From: Microbacterium sp. LWH13-1.2
GTDB lineage: Bacteria > Actinomycetota > Actinomycetes > Actinomycetales > Microbacteriaceae
Assembly: GCF_038397735.1 (NCBI RefSeq)
Contig: NZ_CP151635.1
Span: forward strand, 3,534,001-3,598,000
Direction of reading: 5' to 3'
DNA length: 64,000 nt
The notes under the pieces are model-generated. The model saw nothing but the letters and a program-made list of their open reading frames with translations. It did no database searches and was not told the origin of the DNA. Within the stretch, counting starts at the first letter, position 1. Each line of letters opens with the position of its first letter. Of the stretch, positions 1 to 8,722 are shown in pieces. The translations under genes and the position numbers were made by a program.

Positions 1-524
1 TGGGCCGCGGGAGCTCCGCCCGCCTCGGCCTGTGTCCGAGCGGTGGTGAGCTGTTCCAGACCCGCATCGAGCTGGGTGCGTCCGTCGTCGAGCTGTGTCT
101 GACCGGCATCCAGCTGGGCGCGGCCTCCTTCGATCTGGTCCTTGCCGTCGGCGAGGTCCTGCGCCTGCACGGCCTGCTGCTGCTGCGCGTCGAACGGGTC
201 GATGACCGAGGCGACGCCGTCGAGGTCTTCGGCACTCTTCGCGAGTGCGGAGATGCCCTGCTTCTGCTGCTCGGTGAAAGCCGAGCCGTCGGTCGTCCGA
301 TAGACCACGGTTCCCGTGCCGCCGGCGGTGTCCGGCAGCTTCTCGGCGAGCTGGTCGGTCACGGCACCCGAGGCGGTGCCGGGGATGTCGAAGCTGTTGC
401 TCAGCGTGCCGCCGAGCGTGAGGAACGCGCCGATGCCGAGTCCGAGGATCACGACCCACGAGACGATCACCGTCCACGCCTTGCGCGCAGCGAGAGAACC
501 CAGACGGTAGAGCAGTGAGGCCAA
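1..524 (-). CDS. MMPL/RND-family membrane transporter, N-terminal part (cut by window edge)
   Basis: Reading leftwards from a TTG at 524 gives MASLLYRLGSLAARKAW, then a first membrane helix (WTVIVSWVVILGLGIGAF) and an extracytoplasmic region with FDIPGTASG followed by a long Gln/Asp/Gly-rich coiled segment. This layout is typical of actinobacterial MMPL exporters such as the YdfJ/MmpL-like proteins that export lipids or drugs. About 174 residues are visible and the rest lies outside the window. GAAGGAG stands just upstream of the TTG. The divergent TetR gene and the shared palindrome at 545-569 suggest local repression. The substrate cannot be told. Confidence 0.8.
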   Translation of the reverse strand, partial: MASLLYRLGSLAARKAWTVIVSWVVILGLGIGAFLTLGGTLSNSFDIPGTASGAVTDQLAEKLPDTAGGTGTVVYRTTDGSAFTEQQKQGISALAKSAEDLDGVASVIDPFDAQQQQAVQAQDLADGKDQIEGGRAQLDAGQTQLDDGRTQLDAGLEQLTTARTQAEAGGAPAA

Positions 525-544
525 AACGATCTCCTTCAGACGGA

Positions 545-569
545 TAGATCATACGGTGCGTATCGTCTA
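545..569. promoter_or_regulatory. Palindromic TetR-type operator between MMPL transporter and regulator
   Basis: An interrupted perfect dyad: TAGA-2-ATACG-3-CGTAT-2-TCTA. It lies between the divergent starts at 524 and 594, about 20 bp from each. The length (25 bp) and symmetry match a TetR dimer site, so the adjacent regulator probably represses both genes. The role is inferred from position and symmetry only. Confidence 0.6.
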
Positions 570-593
570 GGGTTCTGTGGTTATCCTGAACGT

Positions 594-1166
594 GTGGTGA
601 ACGAGCATCGAAGCGGGCCTGTGCGCAGCACTGCTGCCCGGGAGGCGATCCTCGACGCCACCTCCCGCCTGTTCCACAATCAGGGCTACGACCGTCTGAC
701 GATCGAGGGGATCGCGAAAGAGGCCGGCGTCGGCAAGCAGACCATCTATCGGTGGTGGCCCTCGCGGGGAGCGTTGATCGGCGAGTGCCTCGCCGAGGGG
801 CGCCTGATTCCGGTCGACTTCGTCGTGCCCGACACCGGAGACCTCGCCGCCGACGTCGAGACCTGGCTGCGCAGCGTGCTCTCGATCCTCGAGGCTCCCG
901 AGGGCGGAGCGCTGCTGCGCTCGCTCGTCGCCGCTGCCACCGAGGATGCCGGCGTCGGCGCTCACCTCGGTGACAGCCTCGGCGTGGAGAAGTACCTCAC
1001 CGAGCGCATCCGCGGGGGTATCCGCGACGGACAGCTCGCCGAAGACGCCCCTGTCGAGCAGCTCGGGAGAGCGATCCTCGGGGCGATCATCGTCGAGTCG
1101 CTGGGGCGCGAGCACCACGACCCGGAGTCGATCGTGCAGCTGACCCGCTTCTTCTTCTCGCGCTAG
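594..1166 (+). CDS. TetR/AcrR-family transcriptional regulator
   Basis: 190 residues. The N-terminal TetR HTH covers about residues 15-62 (AREAILDATSRLFHNQGYD, then IAKEAGVGKQTIYRWW). The C-terminal ligand domain resembles TetR_C_11/33 types. It starts at GTG 594, with a TTATCC box closely upstream, so the mRNA may be leaderless. It is divergent from the MMPL exporter and shares the palindrome at 545-569, so repression of the exporter is the likely job. The inducer is unknown. A second TetR with the same KQTIYRWWPS recognition helix lies at 24695. Confidence 0.92.
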   Translation: MVNEHRSGPVRSTAAREAILDATSRLFHNQGYDRLTIEGIAKEAGVGKQTIYRWWPSRGALIGECLAEGRLIPVDFVVPDTGDLAADVETWLRSVLSILEAPEGGALLRSLVAAATEDAGVGAHLGDSLGVEKYLTERIRGGIRDGQLAEDAPVEQLGRAILGAIIVESLGREHHDPESIVQLTRFFFSR

Positions 1167-1220
1167 CAGCAGGCGGCGGCACACGCACAGGCACAGCCGC
1201 GGTCACCAGCGCCGGGGTGG

Positions 1221-1931
1221 TCATCGCGCCGAGACCGCTCTGCCGCCGCCGGTCTGCGCCTCCAGGCCCGAGCGGTGACCGTGCGCGAAGGAGCCGGGAT
1301 CCGCGCCGCGCCGCCGTCGGGAATGCTTCGTCGTCATCTCGTCGACCGCGGCATCCACTCGGCTGCGCCGCGAGGTGAGCACGAGTTCGGTGCCCGTGCC
1401 GCTCTCTTCGACAGCGGCGCGGCGACCCTCTTCGATCCGATCCATGGCACCGACGGCGAAGCCCCGGATGAAGCCGCTGCGCGCTCGACGTTTCACCCCG
1501 TCGCGATGACCGATGTACAGATCTCGATGCTCGAGCCACCAGCTGCGCATCGCGACCATCGCCTGCACCTCCAGGCTGGCTGTCAGCGTCTGGACCTGCG
1601 TCACGTCGGACGCGTGCCCGACCAGGAGCAGGCCCGTGATCGGCGGATACTCGGCGAGCAGCGGACGCACGACGCCGAGCGCCCTGGCCACGCCGATGCC
1701 GATCTCGCGGAGATCTTTCGCATAGACGCCGCGGAACAGCATCCGCTCGGTGACGATCTGCTCTCGAGTCTGCCCCAGCCGGCCTCGTCGTTCATCGATC
1801 TGCGCCTGCTCGATGCCGTACTTCACGATGAGTCGTTCGGCGTGCTCGGTCAGAGCCTCGGCCTCTTCGGGCGTCGTGCTCTCGGCTTTGGCGAGCAGTT
1901 TCGCGATGAGGTCGAGTTTGGCTTCGGTCAT
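1221..1931 (-). CDS. DUF2786 domain-containing protein
   Basis: 236 residues starting at ATG 1931, preceded by AAGGGGG. The N-terminus (MTEAKLDLIAKLLAKAEST, then EEAEALTEHAERLIVKYGI) is the DUF2786 signature, a short helical domain seen in phage and actinobacterial proteins of unknown function. The middle contains a conserved-looking core (VGHASDVTQVQTL and SWWLEHRDLYIGHRDG), followed by a basic, low-complexity tail. It is a single gene on the minus strand, convergent with the TetR gene. No catalytic motif is recognised. Confidence 0.85.
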   Translation of the reverse strand: MTEAKLDLIAKLLAKAESTTPEEAEALTEHAERLIVKYGIEQAQIDERRGRLGQTREQIVTERMLFRGVYAKDLREIGIGVARALGVVRPLLAEYPPITGLLLVGHASDVTQVQTLTASLEVQAMVAMRSWWLEHRDLYIGHRDGVKRRARSGFIRGFAVGAMDRIEEGRRAAVEESGTGTELVLTSRRSRVDAAVDEMTTKHSRRRRGADPGSFAHGHRSGLEAQTGGGRAVSAR

Positions 1932-2183
1932 GGCATCCCCCTTGGATCTGTGATGCCTCGAATCCTTCGCGGGGGTGCCTACATTCAGAGGCAGGACTCC
2001 GGGGCGTGTGAAGAAACCCAGATCAGGGATGCCGGTGCAGAAGCGGTTGCCGGTGCACGACCGAGCACAGTTTCGGACCGGACCGCCGACCCGCCGCGGG
2101 AAGGGTCGGGGTCGCCGGCGTGTCGGCCGTCGACTCCGAAGTTGTGACCGAGCCCGGGCCGGGGCCACGTACTCCGGACGACC

Positions 2184-2330
2184 TCAGCCGAGGATCAGCG
2201 TGATGACGGTCGCGCCGCCGCCACCGAGGATCAGAGCGACGATCACCGTCCACGCGACGATGCGGATGCGACGGTTGCGCTTCTCGCCCAGGTCGCCGTA
2301 GTCGTCGTCGGGCCGGCTGAGTTCGTTCAT
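2184..2330 (-). CDS. Small single-pass membrane protein downstream of purL
   Basis: 48 residues from ATG 2330: an acidic start (MNELSRPDDDYGDLGE), a basic stretch (KRNRRIRI) and one hydrophobic helix (VAWTVIVALILGGGGATVIT). The positive-inside rule predicts a cytoplasmic N-terminus. It begins 33 nt after the purL stop on the same strand, so it is probably co-transcribed. The Shine-Dalgarno is weak. The function is unknown and I recognise no family. Confidence 0.6.
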   Translation of the reverse strand: MNELSRPDDDYGDLGEKRNRRIRIVAWTVIVALILGGGGATVITLILG

Positions 2331-2363
2331 CGTCTCGTCTCGCTTCGCTCGCTCAACGACCGG

Positions 2364-4694
2364 TCAGCTGACCGGCTCCGCGACCGTCGGCCCGAATGCT
2401 GCCGGCAGGGTGGCCTGAGAGCGCTCGCGGATCTCGGCGATCGGAACGGTGAAGACGTCCTGCACCTCGAGCTTCGCGCCCTCGGAGTCGGTCACGCCGA
2501 TGCGCATCACGGGGTAGTCGCGGCCTTCGCAGAGTCCGCGGAACTTCACGTCGTCCTCACGGGGGACCGTCACGATGACGCGACCGGTCGACTCGGAGAA
2601 CAGTGCGGATGCCGCATCCACTCCGTCGCGCTCGATGATCTCGTTGAGCCAGACGCGGGCGCCGACGCCGAAGCGCGAGACGCCCTCGGCGAGGGCCTGC
2701 GCGAGGCCACCCTCCGACACGTCGTGCGCCGACGAGATCAGCCACTCGTCGCGTGCCGCACCGAGCAGACCTGCGAGGCGCTTCTCGCCCGCGAGGTCGA
2801 CCTTCGGGGGCAGTCCGCCGAGGTGCTGGTGCACGGTCTCGGCCCACGCAGAACCGGACAGCTCGGTCGAGGTCGTGCCGAGCAGGTAGATGTTCTGGCC
2901 CTCGTCCTGCCATCCCGAGGGGATGCGGCGCGAGACGTCGTCGATGATGCCCAGCACGCCGACGAGCGGGGTCGGGTGGATCGGCACGTCGCCGGTCTGG
3001 TTGTAGAACGAGACGTTGCCGCCGGTGACCGGGGTGCCGAGCTCGTAGCATCCATCGGCGAGACCGTCGACGGTCTGCCCGAACTGCCACATGACCTCGG
3101 GGTTCTCGGGAGAGCCGAAGTTCAGGCAGTCGGTGATCGCGGTGGGAACCGCTCCGGTGACGGCGACGTTGCGGTACGCCTCGGCCAGGGCCAGCTGCGC
3201 ACCCGCATACGGGTCGAGCTGGCAGTAGCGGCCGTTCGCGTCGGTCGAGATCGCGAAGCCGAGACCCGACTCCTCGTCGACGCGGATCATGCCGGCGTCA
3301 TCGGGGAACGAGAGGGCCGTGTTGCCGAGCACGTAGTAGTCGTACTGGTTGGTGATCCAGCGGGTGTCGGCCAGGTTCGGCGAGGCGACCAGGTCGAGGA
3401 ACTGCTCGCGCAGCACCTCGGGGTCGTTCGAGCGGGGCAGGTTCTCGGCGGCATCCGCCTGCAGTGCGTCGATCCACGTCGGGTAGGCGACCGGGCGGTC
3501 GTAGACCGGGCCGTCGACCGCGACGGTCGAGGGGTCGACGTCGACGATGCGCTCGCCCTGCCAGTCGATGATGAGGCGGCCGTCTCCGGTGACCTCGCCC
3601 AGCACCGACGTCTCGACGTCCCACTTCTGCACGACCGCGAGGAACGCGTCGAGCTTCTCGGGGGCGACGATCGCCATCATGCGCTCCTGCGACTCCGACA
3701 TGAGGATCTCCTCAGCCGTGAGCGAGGGGTCGCGCAGCAGGACGTTGTCGAGCGAGACCTTCATGCCGCTGTTGCCGTTGGCCGCGAGCTCGCTGGTCGC
3801 GCACGAGATTCCCGCGGCGCCCAGGTCTTGGATCGCCTCGACGAGCTCGTCGCGGTACAGCTCGAGGCAGCACTCGATGAGCACCTTCTCGGCGAACGGG
3901 TCGCCCACCTGCACCGCGGGGCGCTTGGTGGGTCCGGTGCTGTCGAACGAATCGGATGCCAGGATGCTGGCGCCGCCGATGCCGTCGCCACCCGTGCGGG
4001 CACCGAACAGCACGACCTTGTTGCCGACGCCGGTGGCGTTCGCGAGCTTGAGGTCTTCGTGGCGGAGCACGCCGACCGCGAGCGCGTTGACGAGCGGGTT
4101 GGCCTGGTAGACGGAGTCGAAGACCGTCTCGCCGCCGATGTTGGGAAGGCCCAGGCAGTTGCCGTAGAAGCTGATGCCGCTGGTCACGCCGTGCACGACG
4201 CGGGCCGTGTCGGGGTGGTCGATCGCGCCGAAGCGCAGGGCGTCCATGACCGCGACCGGGCGTGCGCCCATCGAGATGATGTCGCGGACGATGCCGCCGA
4301 CGCCGGTCGCTGCACCCTGGAACGGCTCGATGAACGACGGGTGGTTGTGCGACTCGGCCTTGAAGGTGACGGCCCAGCCCTCGCCGACGTCGATGACGCC
4401 CGCGTTCTGGCCCATGCCCACCATCAGGCGTTCCTTCATCTCGTCGGAGACCTTCTGGCCGAAGCGGCGCAGGTAGTTCTTCGACGACTTGTACGAGCAG
4501 TGCTCCGACCACATCACGGAGTACATGGCCAGCTCGCCGGAGGTCGGGCGGCGGCCCAGAATCTCCTTGATGCGGGCGTACTCGTCGTCCTTGAGGCCCA
4601 GCGCTGCGTACGGCTGCTCCTTCTCCGGAGTCGCGGTGGCGTTCTCGACGGAGTCGGGGACGTGCTTGTGGGCAGGTGCAGGGGCGGTGGTCAC
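2364..4694 (-). CDS. purL: Phosphoribosylformylglycinamidine synthase subunit PurL
   Basis: Small-type PurL (about 776 residues), the ATP-dependent synthetase subunit that makes FGAM from FGAR using ammonia delivered by PurQ (with PurS) in de novo purine synthesis. It shows the AIRS-like nucleotide-binding layout: [12 protein letters not shown] near residue 65, the HNHPS substrate loop, a glycine-rich segment ([14 protein letters not shown]), and a second AIRS half ([29 protein letters not shown]). I prefer GTG 4694 ([11 protein letters not shown]) because AGGA lies 6 nt upstream; the GTG at 4700 nearly abuts it. purS and purQ are not in the window. Confidence 0.97.
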   Translation of the reverse strand: MTTAPAPAHKHVPDSVENATATPEKEQPYAALGLKDDEYARIKEILGRRPTSGELAMYSVMWSEHCSYKSSKNYLRRFGQKVSDEMKERLMVGMGQNAGVIDVGEGWAVTFKAESHNHPSFIEPFQGAATGVGGIVRDIISMGARPVAVMDALRFGAIDHPDTARVVHGVTSGISFYGNCLGLPNIGGETVFDSVYQANPLVNALAVGVLRHEDLKLANATGVGNKVVLFGARTGGDGIGGASILASDSFDSTGPTKRPAVQVGDPFAEKVLIECCLELYRDELVEAIQDLGAAGISCATSELAANGNSGMKVSLDNVLLRDPSLTAEEILMSESQERMMAIVAPEKLDAFLAVVQKWDVETSVLGEVTGDGRLIIDWQGERIVDVDPSTVAVDGPVYDRPVAYPTWIDALQADAAENLPRSNDPEVLREQFLDLVASPNLADTRWITNQYDYYVLGNTALSFPDDAGMIRVDEESGLGFAISTDANGRYCQLDPYAGAQLALAEAYRNVAVTGAVPTAITDCLNFGSPENPEVMWQFGQTVDGLADGCYELGTPVTGGNVSFYNQTGDVPIHPTPLVGVLGIIDDVSRRIPSGWQDEGQNIYLLGTTSTELSGSAWAETVHQHLGGLPPKVDLAGEKRLAGLLGAARDEWLISSAHDVSEGGLAQALAEGVSRFGVGARVWLNEIIERDGVDAASALFSESTGRVIVTVPREDDVKFRGLCEGRDYPVMRIGVTDSEGAKLEVQDVFTVPIAEIRERSQATLPAAFGPTVAEPVS

Positions 4695-4778
4695 GCGCAC
4701 TCCTAGATGAGGGGCCGGCGGGGCATGGCCAGTCTACCGGGGGATGCCGTGGCCATCGGCCCGGGCGGATAGCGGCGT

Positions 4779-5477
4779 CTACGTCAGGAGCGGCCCGAGC
4801 TCCCGTGCAGCCGCGATGACGGAGACGGCGATCGAATCGGACTCGTCGATGTATCGGCGCGGACCCGAGTAGGACAGTGCTCCGGCAAGCGCACCGGAGG
4901 CGTCGGTGATCGGCGCGACCAGACACCCCCGCTGGCCGTCGCGAGTGCGGATCACGCCCTGCTCGCGGAGCTCGGTGACGAGGTCGTCGGCGACGTGCTC
5001 CCCGCGGACGACTTCTCCTCGCACGACGAGTGGCAGCAGACCCAGCGCGTATCGGGTGGGCTCGTGCTGCAGGCCCAGCCGGTTCGAGAGGGGAAAGTCG
5101 GGGTCCTCATCGGCGATGACGACTCTGCCGTCGCGGTAGAGGACGAGGTGGATGCCGCCCCGCGCGCTCGCCCTGGTGCGCTCGAGGACGTCGCGTGCGG
5201 CACGGGGGACGCGCTCGACGGCGATGCTGCCGGCCAGCAACGCCACTTTCGTGCCCAGGGCGAAACCGGTGAGATCCGGCGTCCGGACGAGGTATTCGTC
5301 CTGCACCAGCAGATTGAGCAGGCGATAGGTCGTCGCGCGCGGCATCCCCAGATGCTCGGCGAGTTGCCGCGCAGTGACACCGGCTCCCATCGCCGCGACG
5401 GCTTCGAGCATCGACAGCGCACTGTGGATGGCGGTGGGCTGGCGGGCCGAGATCGATACCCCGTCACCGCCCGTCAT
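4779..5477 (-). CDS. IclR-family transcriptional regulator
   Basis: 232 residues. A winged HTH at about residues 15-75 (LSMLEAVAAMGAGVTARQLA, MPRATTYRLLNLL) is followed by the IclR effector-binding domain (ERTRASARGGIHLVLYRDGR to the C-terminus). The start codon overlaps the stop of the upstream APC permease by 4 nt (ATGA), so the two are translationally coupled. It probably controls the two divergent permease operons around 7.0-7.2 kb. The effector is likely an amine, amino acid or breakdown product, by context only. Confidence 0.92.
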   Translation of the reverse strand: MTGGDGVSISARQPTAIHSALSMLEAVAAMGAGVTARQLAEHLGMPRATTYRLLNLLVQDEYLVRTPDLTGFALGTKVALLAGSIAVERVPRAARDVLERTRASARGGIHLVLYRDGRVVIADEDPDFPLSNRLGLQHEPTRYALGLLPLVVRGEVVRGEHVADDLVTELREQGVIRTRDGQRGCLVAPITDASGALAGALSYSGPRRYIDESDSIAVSVIAAARELGPLLT

Positions 5478-7000
5478 CCGTCGGCGTCCCCCGGTTCGCC
5501 CCCGTTTGCGCTGCTGCTGCCGTCGCCCGCGCTGCCGCTGCGGGCCACGCCGCCGAGGACGTGAGCGGCGACCGGCTCGTCGTAGCGCCCGAGCTCACCC
5601 ATGGGCGAGCGCCGCCGCCACCGGATCAGTGCCGCCGCGATGACGGCGATGCCGACGGTGAGCCAGACTCCTGGATTCCCCGCCGTGGCCTCCGCGGCGA
5701 GATAGACGGTCAGGCATCCCGTCAGTGCCGCCGCCGCGCTGACGGCCACGATCACGGATCCGGCGGTGACCTCCCCGATGCGACGCAGGAACAGTGGCGC
5801 GGCGATGCAGACCAGCACGTAAGCGACGATGTAGCCCGAGGCCGAGATCAGCAGGACGGCCTTCATCGCGTCCCATGGCGACACTCCGGCCGCGACGACC
5901 GCGATCGGGACCAGGGTGATCGGCGGGGCTGCGACGGCGATCGCGCCGACCGGAGTGCGGTGACGGCGGTGAGTGCGTCCCAGCTCGGTCGGGGCCACGC
6001 CGTCGCGGGCGAGTGCGAACACAATGCGGGTGAGGGCGGTCGTCGATGCGATGGCGCAGGCCAGGCCCGAGGTGGCGATGCCGACGTCCGCGACGGCGGC
6101 CCAGGCGGAGAGACCGAAACGCGACGCCAGCTCATCGAGGAGCGCGACCGATGTCGTCCCCCCGATCGCGTCTGCCCCGGCGATCTGCGTGTAGCCGGCT
6201 ATGAGGTAGAAGACGCCGGCCACGCCGACGCTCCACACGATGGCGCGGGGGATGTTCTTCAGGGGCGAGCGCGCTTCGACGCCGAGCGTCGCCGAGCTCT
6301 CGAAACCGACGAACGCGGTGATCGCGAGCACTGCGCCCCCGGCGACGCCCGCCACCGATACGTCGTCGGGCGAGAAGATCGCCGCGGGATGGATCGGTCC
6401 GATCTGCACGAGGAGCACGATCAGAAGGAGCAGGATCAGCGCGACGCTGACGAGTTCGACGACGAGAGCCACCCGGGATGAGAGACGGATGCCACGCACG
6501 AGGACGATCGCGAGCACCGCTGCCTCGATGACCAGAGCGCCGAGAGCGATCGGGGTCGCGGGGAGCTGCGGCCACAGCCTGGTCACGAGCATCGTCGCGT
6601 AGTGCGCACCGCCCAGGAGCGCGAAGACCGAGATGAAGGCGTACCCGACGACGATCGCCGCGCCTGTCGCGAGCCCGGCGGTCGTGCCGAGCCCCCGGGC
6701 GGCATAGGTGTAGAGCGAGCCGCTGGCGGCGAACCGCCGCGTGAACTGGTTGATCGTCCGAGCGACCAGGAACGTGATGATCGTCGCGAGGGCCATCACG
6801 AGAACTGTCGCTCCGCCGGCCAGATCCGCGACCATCAGCACGGCCATGGCCGACGCCGCAGCCGGGGCGATGGCGGCGACCGACTGCGCGAGGACGTCGG
6901 CGAAACCCACGGTGTGCCTGTCGAGTCCGTGCAGCGGTGAGCGGGCGGCGAACGATCGAACGGTCTCCGGGCGTTCGATCGCCTCTTCGAGTGCAGACAT
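5474..7000 (-). CDS. APC-superfamily amino acid/amine permease
   Basis: 508 residues with about 12 predicted helices. The first hydrophobic block (DVLAQSVAAIAPAAASAMAV) carries the APC helix-1 pattern, and GFESSATLGVEARSPLKNIP in the middle is the classic APC helix-6/loop motif. It is the first gene of a two-gene unit with the IclR regulator, divergent from a second APC permease at 7238. The C-terminus is a hydrophilic Ser/Gly tail (SGSAGDGSSSANGGEPGD). The substrate is not predictable; the neighbouring oxidase genes suggest amines or N-methyl amino acids. Confidence 0.9.
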   Translation of the reverse strand: MSALEEAIERPETVRSFAARSPLHGLDRHTVGFADVLAQSVAAIAPAAASAMAVLMVADLAGGATVLVMALATIITFLVARTINQFTRRFAASGSLYTYAARGLGTTAGLATGAAIVVGYAFISVFALLGGAHYATMLVTRLWPQLPATPIALGALVIEAAVLAIVLVRGIRLSSRVALVVELVSVALILLLLIVLLVQIGPIHPAAIFSPDDVSVAGVAGGAVLAITAFVGFESSATLGVEARSPLKNIPRAIVWSVGVAGVFYLIAGYTQIAGADAIGGTTSVALLDELASRFGLSAWAAVADVGIATSGLACAIASTTALTRIVFALARDGVAPTELGRTHRRHRTPVGAIAVAAPPITLVPIAVVAAGVSPWDAMKAVLLISASGYIVAYVLVCIAAPLFLRRIGEVTAGSVIVAVSAAAALTGCLTVYLAAEATAGNPGVWLTVGIAVIAAALIRWRRRSPMGELGRYDEPVAAHVLGGVARSGSAGDGSSSANGGEPGDADG

Positions 7001-7011
7001 GGGGCCTCCGC

Positions 7012-7041
7012 CTGTTGCGCGATGAACGCTGCTGCGCGATG
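7012..7041. promoter_or_regulatory. Direct repeat CTGYTGCGCGATG in divergent permease promoter region
   Basis: CTGTTGCGCGATG (7012-7024) and CTGCTGCGCGATG (7029-7041) are near-identical 13-mers 17 bp apart, directly upstream of the minus-strand permease start at 7000. Spaced direct repeats in a divergent promoter could be regulator (IclR) half-sites. No binding evidence. Confidence 0.35.
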
Positions 7042-7169
7042 GGAAAAGGCTAAGAGCGATCGGTTGCAGGGACGCTTCAGTCGTGTTTCGCGCAGATCTC
7101 GCCCGAATGAGACAGCCCGCATTCGAGTGTCCCGTTCGCGGCGACCGCAGACGTCACTCCGCCGAGACG

Positions 7170-7185
7170 GGCGGGAAATCCCGCC
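7170..7185 (+). promoter_or_regulatory. 5'-UTR hairpin upstream of second APC permease
   Basis: GGCGGGA-AA-TCCCGCC is a perfect 7-bp stem about 53 nt before the ATG at 7238. It may be part of the mRNA leader or a regulator site. I do not recognise a riboswitch class. Confidence 0.3.
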
Positions 7186-7237
7186 GCGGCAGGGTGGGGG
7201 AACCGCTCCACTCCGCTTCTCTCAGAAGGGTTTGCAC

Positions 7238-8710
7238 ATGGTCCAGATTCAGCCCAGCGCCACCGAGACCTCCCCGAAGAAGGTCCTGTCGGGATCGCTC
7301 GGTGCGACGGCGATCGTCTTCATGGTCGTCGCCGCCGCCTCGCCCCTGACTGTCATCGGCGGGTCGGCCCCGCTCGGCATCCTGCTCGGCAACGGGTCGG
7401 GGTTCCCGGCGCTGTATGCGATCAGCGCCGTCGTTCTCGTGCTCTTCGCCGTCGGCGTCTCCGCGATGGCCAAGCACGTCCCCAACCCCGGGGCGTTCTT
7501 CACCTACGTCGGATACGGCCTCGGACGCTCGACCGGTCTCGCGTCCGCCTGGATCGCGATGCTCACGTATACGACGATCCAGGTGTCCGTGTACGGGTAC
7601 ATGGGCTACGTGCTGAGCTTCACCTTCGAAGGGTTCGGCATCACGCTCCCGTGGTGGCTGTACTCGATCGCCGTCGTCGCGCTCGTCGGGTTCCTCGGCT
7701 ATCGCCACATCGATCTCTCCAGCAAAGTGCTCGGCGTCCTGCTCTGCGCCGAGGTCGGAATCGTCCTCCTTCTCGTCGCGGCGGTCGTGATCTCCGGCGG
7801 CCCCGAAGGGTTGAGCCTGGCACCGTTCGAGCCGAAGAACGTCGCGAGCGGTTCCCCCGGCGTCGGCCTCATGATGGCGATCGCCGCCTTCATCGGATTC
7901 GAGGCGACCGCGGTCTTCCGCAGCGAGGCGCGCGATCCCGACCGCACGATCCCCCGCGCCACCTATATGGCCGTGATCGGCGTCGGTGTGTTCTACACCC
8001 TCGCCTCCTGGGGCCTCGTCATGGCATGGGGGCCCTCGAACATCCTGGAGGAGGCCGCGGCCGACCCGGGAACGCTCATCCTCCGCACGATGTCGGCGTA
8101 CCTCGGCGCCACCGGCGAGATCATCACGAACATCCTCCTCATCACCGCGATGTTCGCCTGCGTGCTGTCGTTCCACAACGTCGTCGCCCGTTACCAGTAC
8201 TCCATGGCAGGCGCCGGCGTGCTGCCCGACCGGGTGGGCGCCGTGCACCCCCGGCACATGTCCCCGCACGTGTCCTCGCTCGTGCAGAGCATCACCGCGA
8301 TCGTCCTCGTCGCGCTGTTCGCCGTTCTGCAGCTCGACCCGGTGCTGCAGGTGTTCACCTGGTTCGCCGGGGTCGCGACCGTGGCCATCGCCCTCCTGAT
8401 GGCGGTCACCTCGATCGCGGTCATCGTCTACTTCGCGAGGACACGCAAGGACCGGAGGATCTGGAACACCGTGATCGCCCCTGTGCTCGGCTTCATCGGC
8501 CTGGTGCTCTCTGTGGTCATGATCGTCGTCTACTTCCCGATCATGGTCGGCGACACGGACGCCACAGGCGCGCCCGTGTTCGGCGCGGTCAGCTGGAGTC
8601 TGCTCGGGCTGGTGATCGTCTTCCCCCTCATCGGGTACGCCCAGGCCGCGTGGATCAGAGCCCGCAGGCCCGCGGCATACGTCAAGCTCACCGACGCCAT
8701 CGCCGGCTGA
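7238..8710 (+). CDS. APC-superfamily amino acid/amine permease
   Basis: 490 residues with about 12 helices. ATG 7238 is preceded by AGAAGGG at good distance. The N-terminal sequence (SLGATAIVFMVVAAASPLTV) and AFIGFEATAVFRSEARDPDR are the APC helix-1 and helix-6 signatures; the loop IPRATYMAVIGVGVFY is also typical. It heads a four-gene plus-strand operon with an OCD-like protein, an FAD amine oxidase and a RidA protein, so it most likely imports the substrate of that oxidase. It is only distantly similar to the divergent permease at 5474. Confidence 0.92.
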   Translation: MVQIQPSATETSPKKVLSGSLGATAIVFMVVAAASPLTVIGGSAPLGILLGNGSGFPALYAISAVVLVLFAVGVSAMAKHVPNPGAFFTYVGYGLGRSTGLASAWIAMLTYTTIQVSVYGYMGYVLSFTFEGFGITLPWWLYSIAVVALVGFLGYRHIDLSSKVLGVLLCAEVGIVLLLVAAVVISGGPEGLSLAPFEPKNVASGSPGVGLMMAIAAFIGFEATAVFRSEARDPDRTIPRATYMAVIGVGVFYTLASWGLVMAWGPSNILEEAAADPGTLILRTMSAYLGATGEIITNILLITAMFACVLSFHNVVARYQYSMAGAGVLPDRVGAVHPRHMSPHVSSLVQSITAIVLVALFAVLQLDPVLQVFTWFAGVATVAIALLMAVTSIAVIVYFARTRKDRRIWNTVIAPVLGFIGLVLSVVMIVVYFPIMVGDTDATGAPVFGAVSWSLLGLVIVFPLIGYAQAAWIRARRPAAYVKLTDAIAG

Positions 8711-8722
8711 GGGCGCACGACC

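Noticed and set aside
2724..4706. Long plus-strand open frame (660 codons) across purL
   Set aside because: It is antisense to the clear PurL gene and its translation is Arg/Asp/Val-rich low-complexity, as expected for the shadow frame of GC-rich DNA.
7140..7237. Riboswitch (for example guanidine or glycine class) ahead of the permease
   Set aside because: Only one simple hairpin is seen; the conserved core sequences of known classes are missing.
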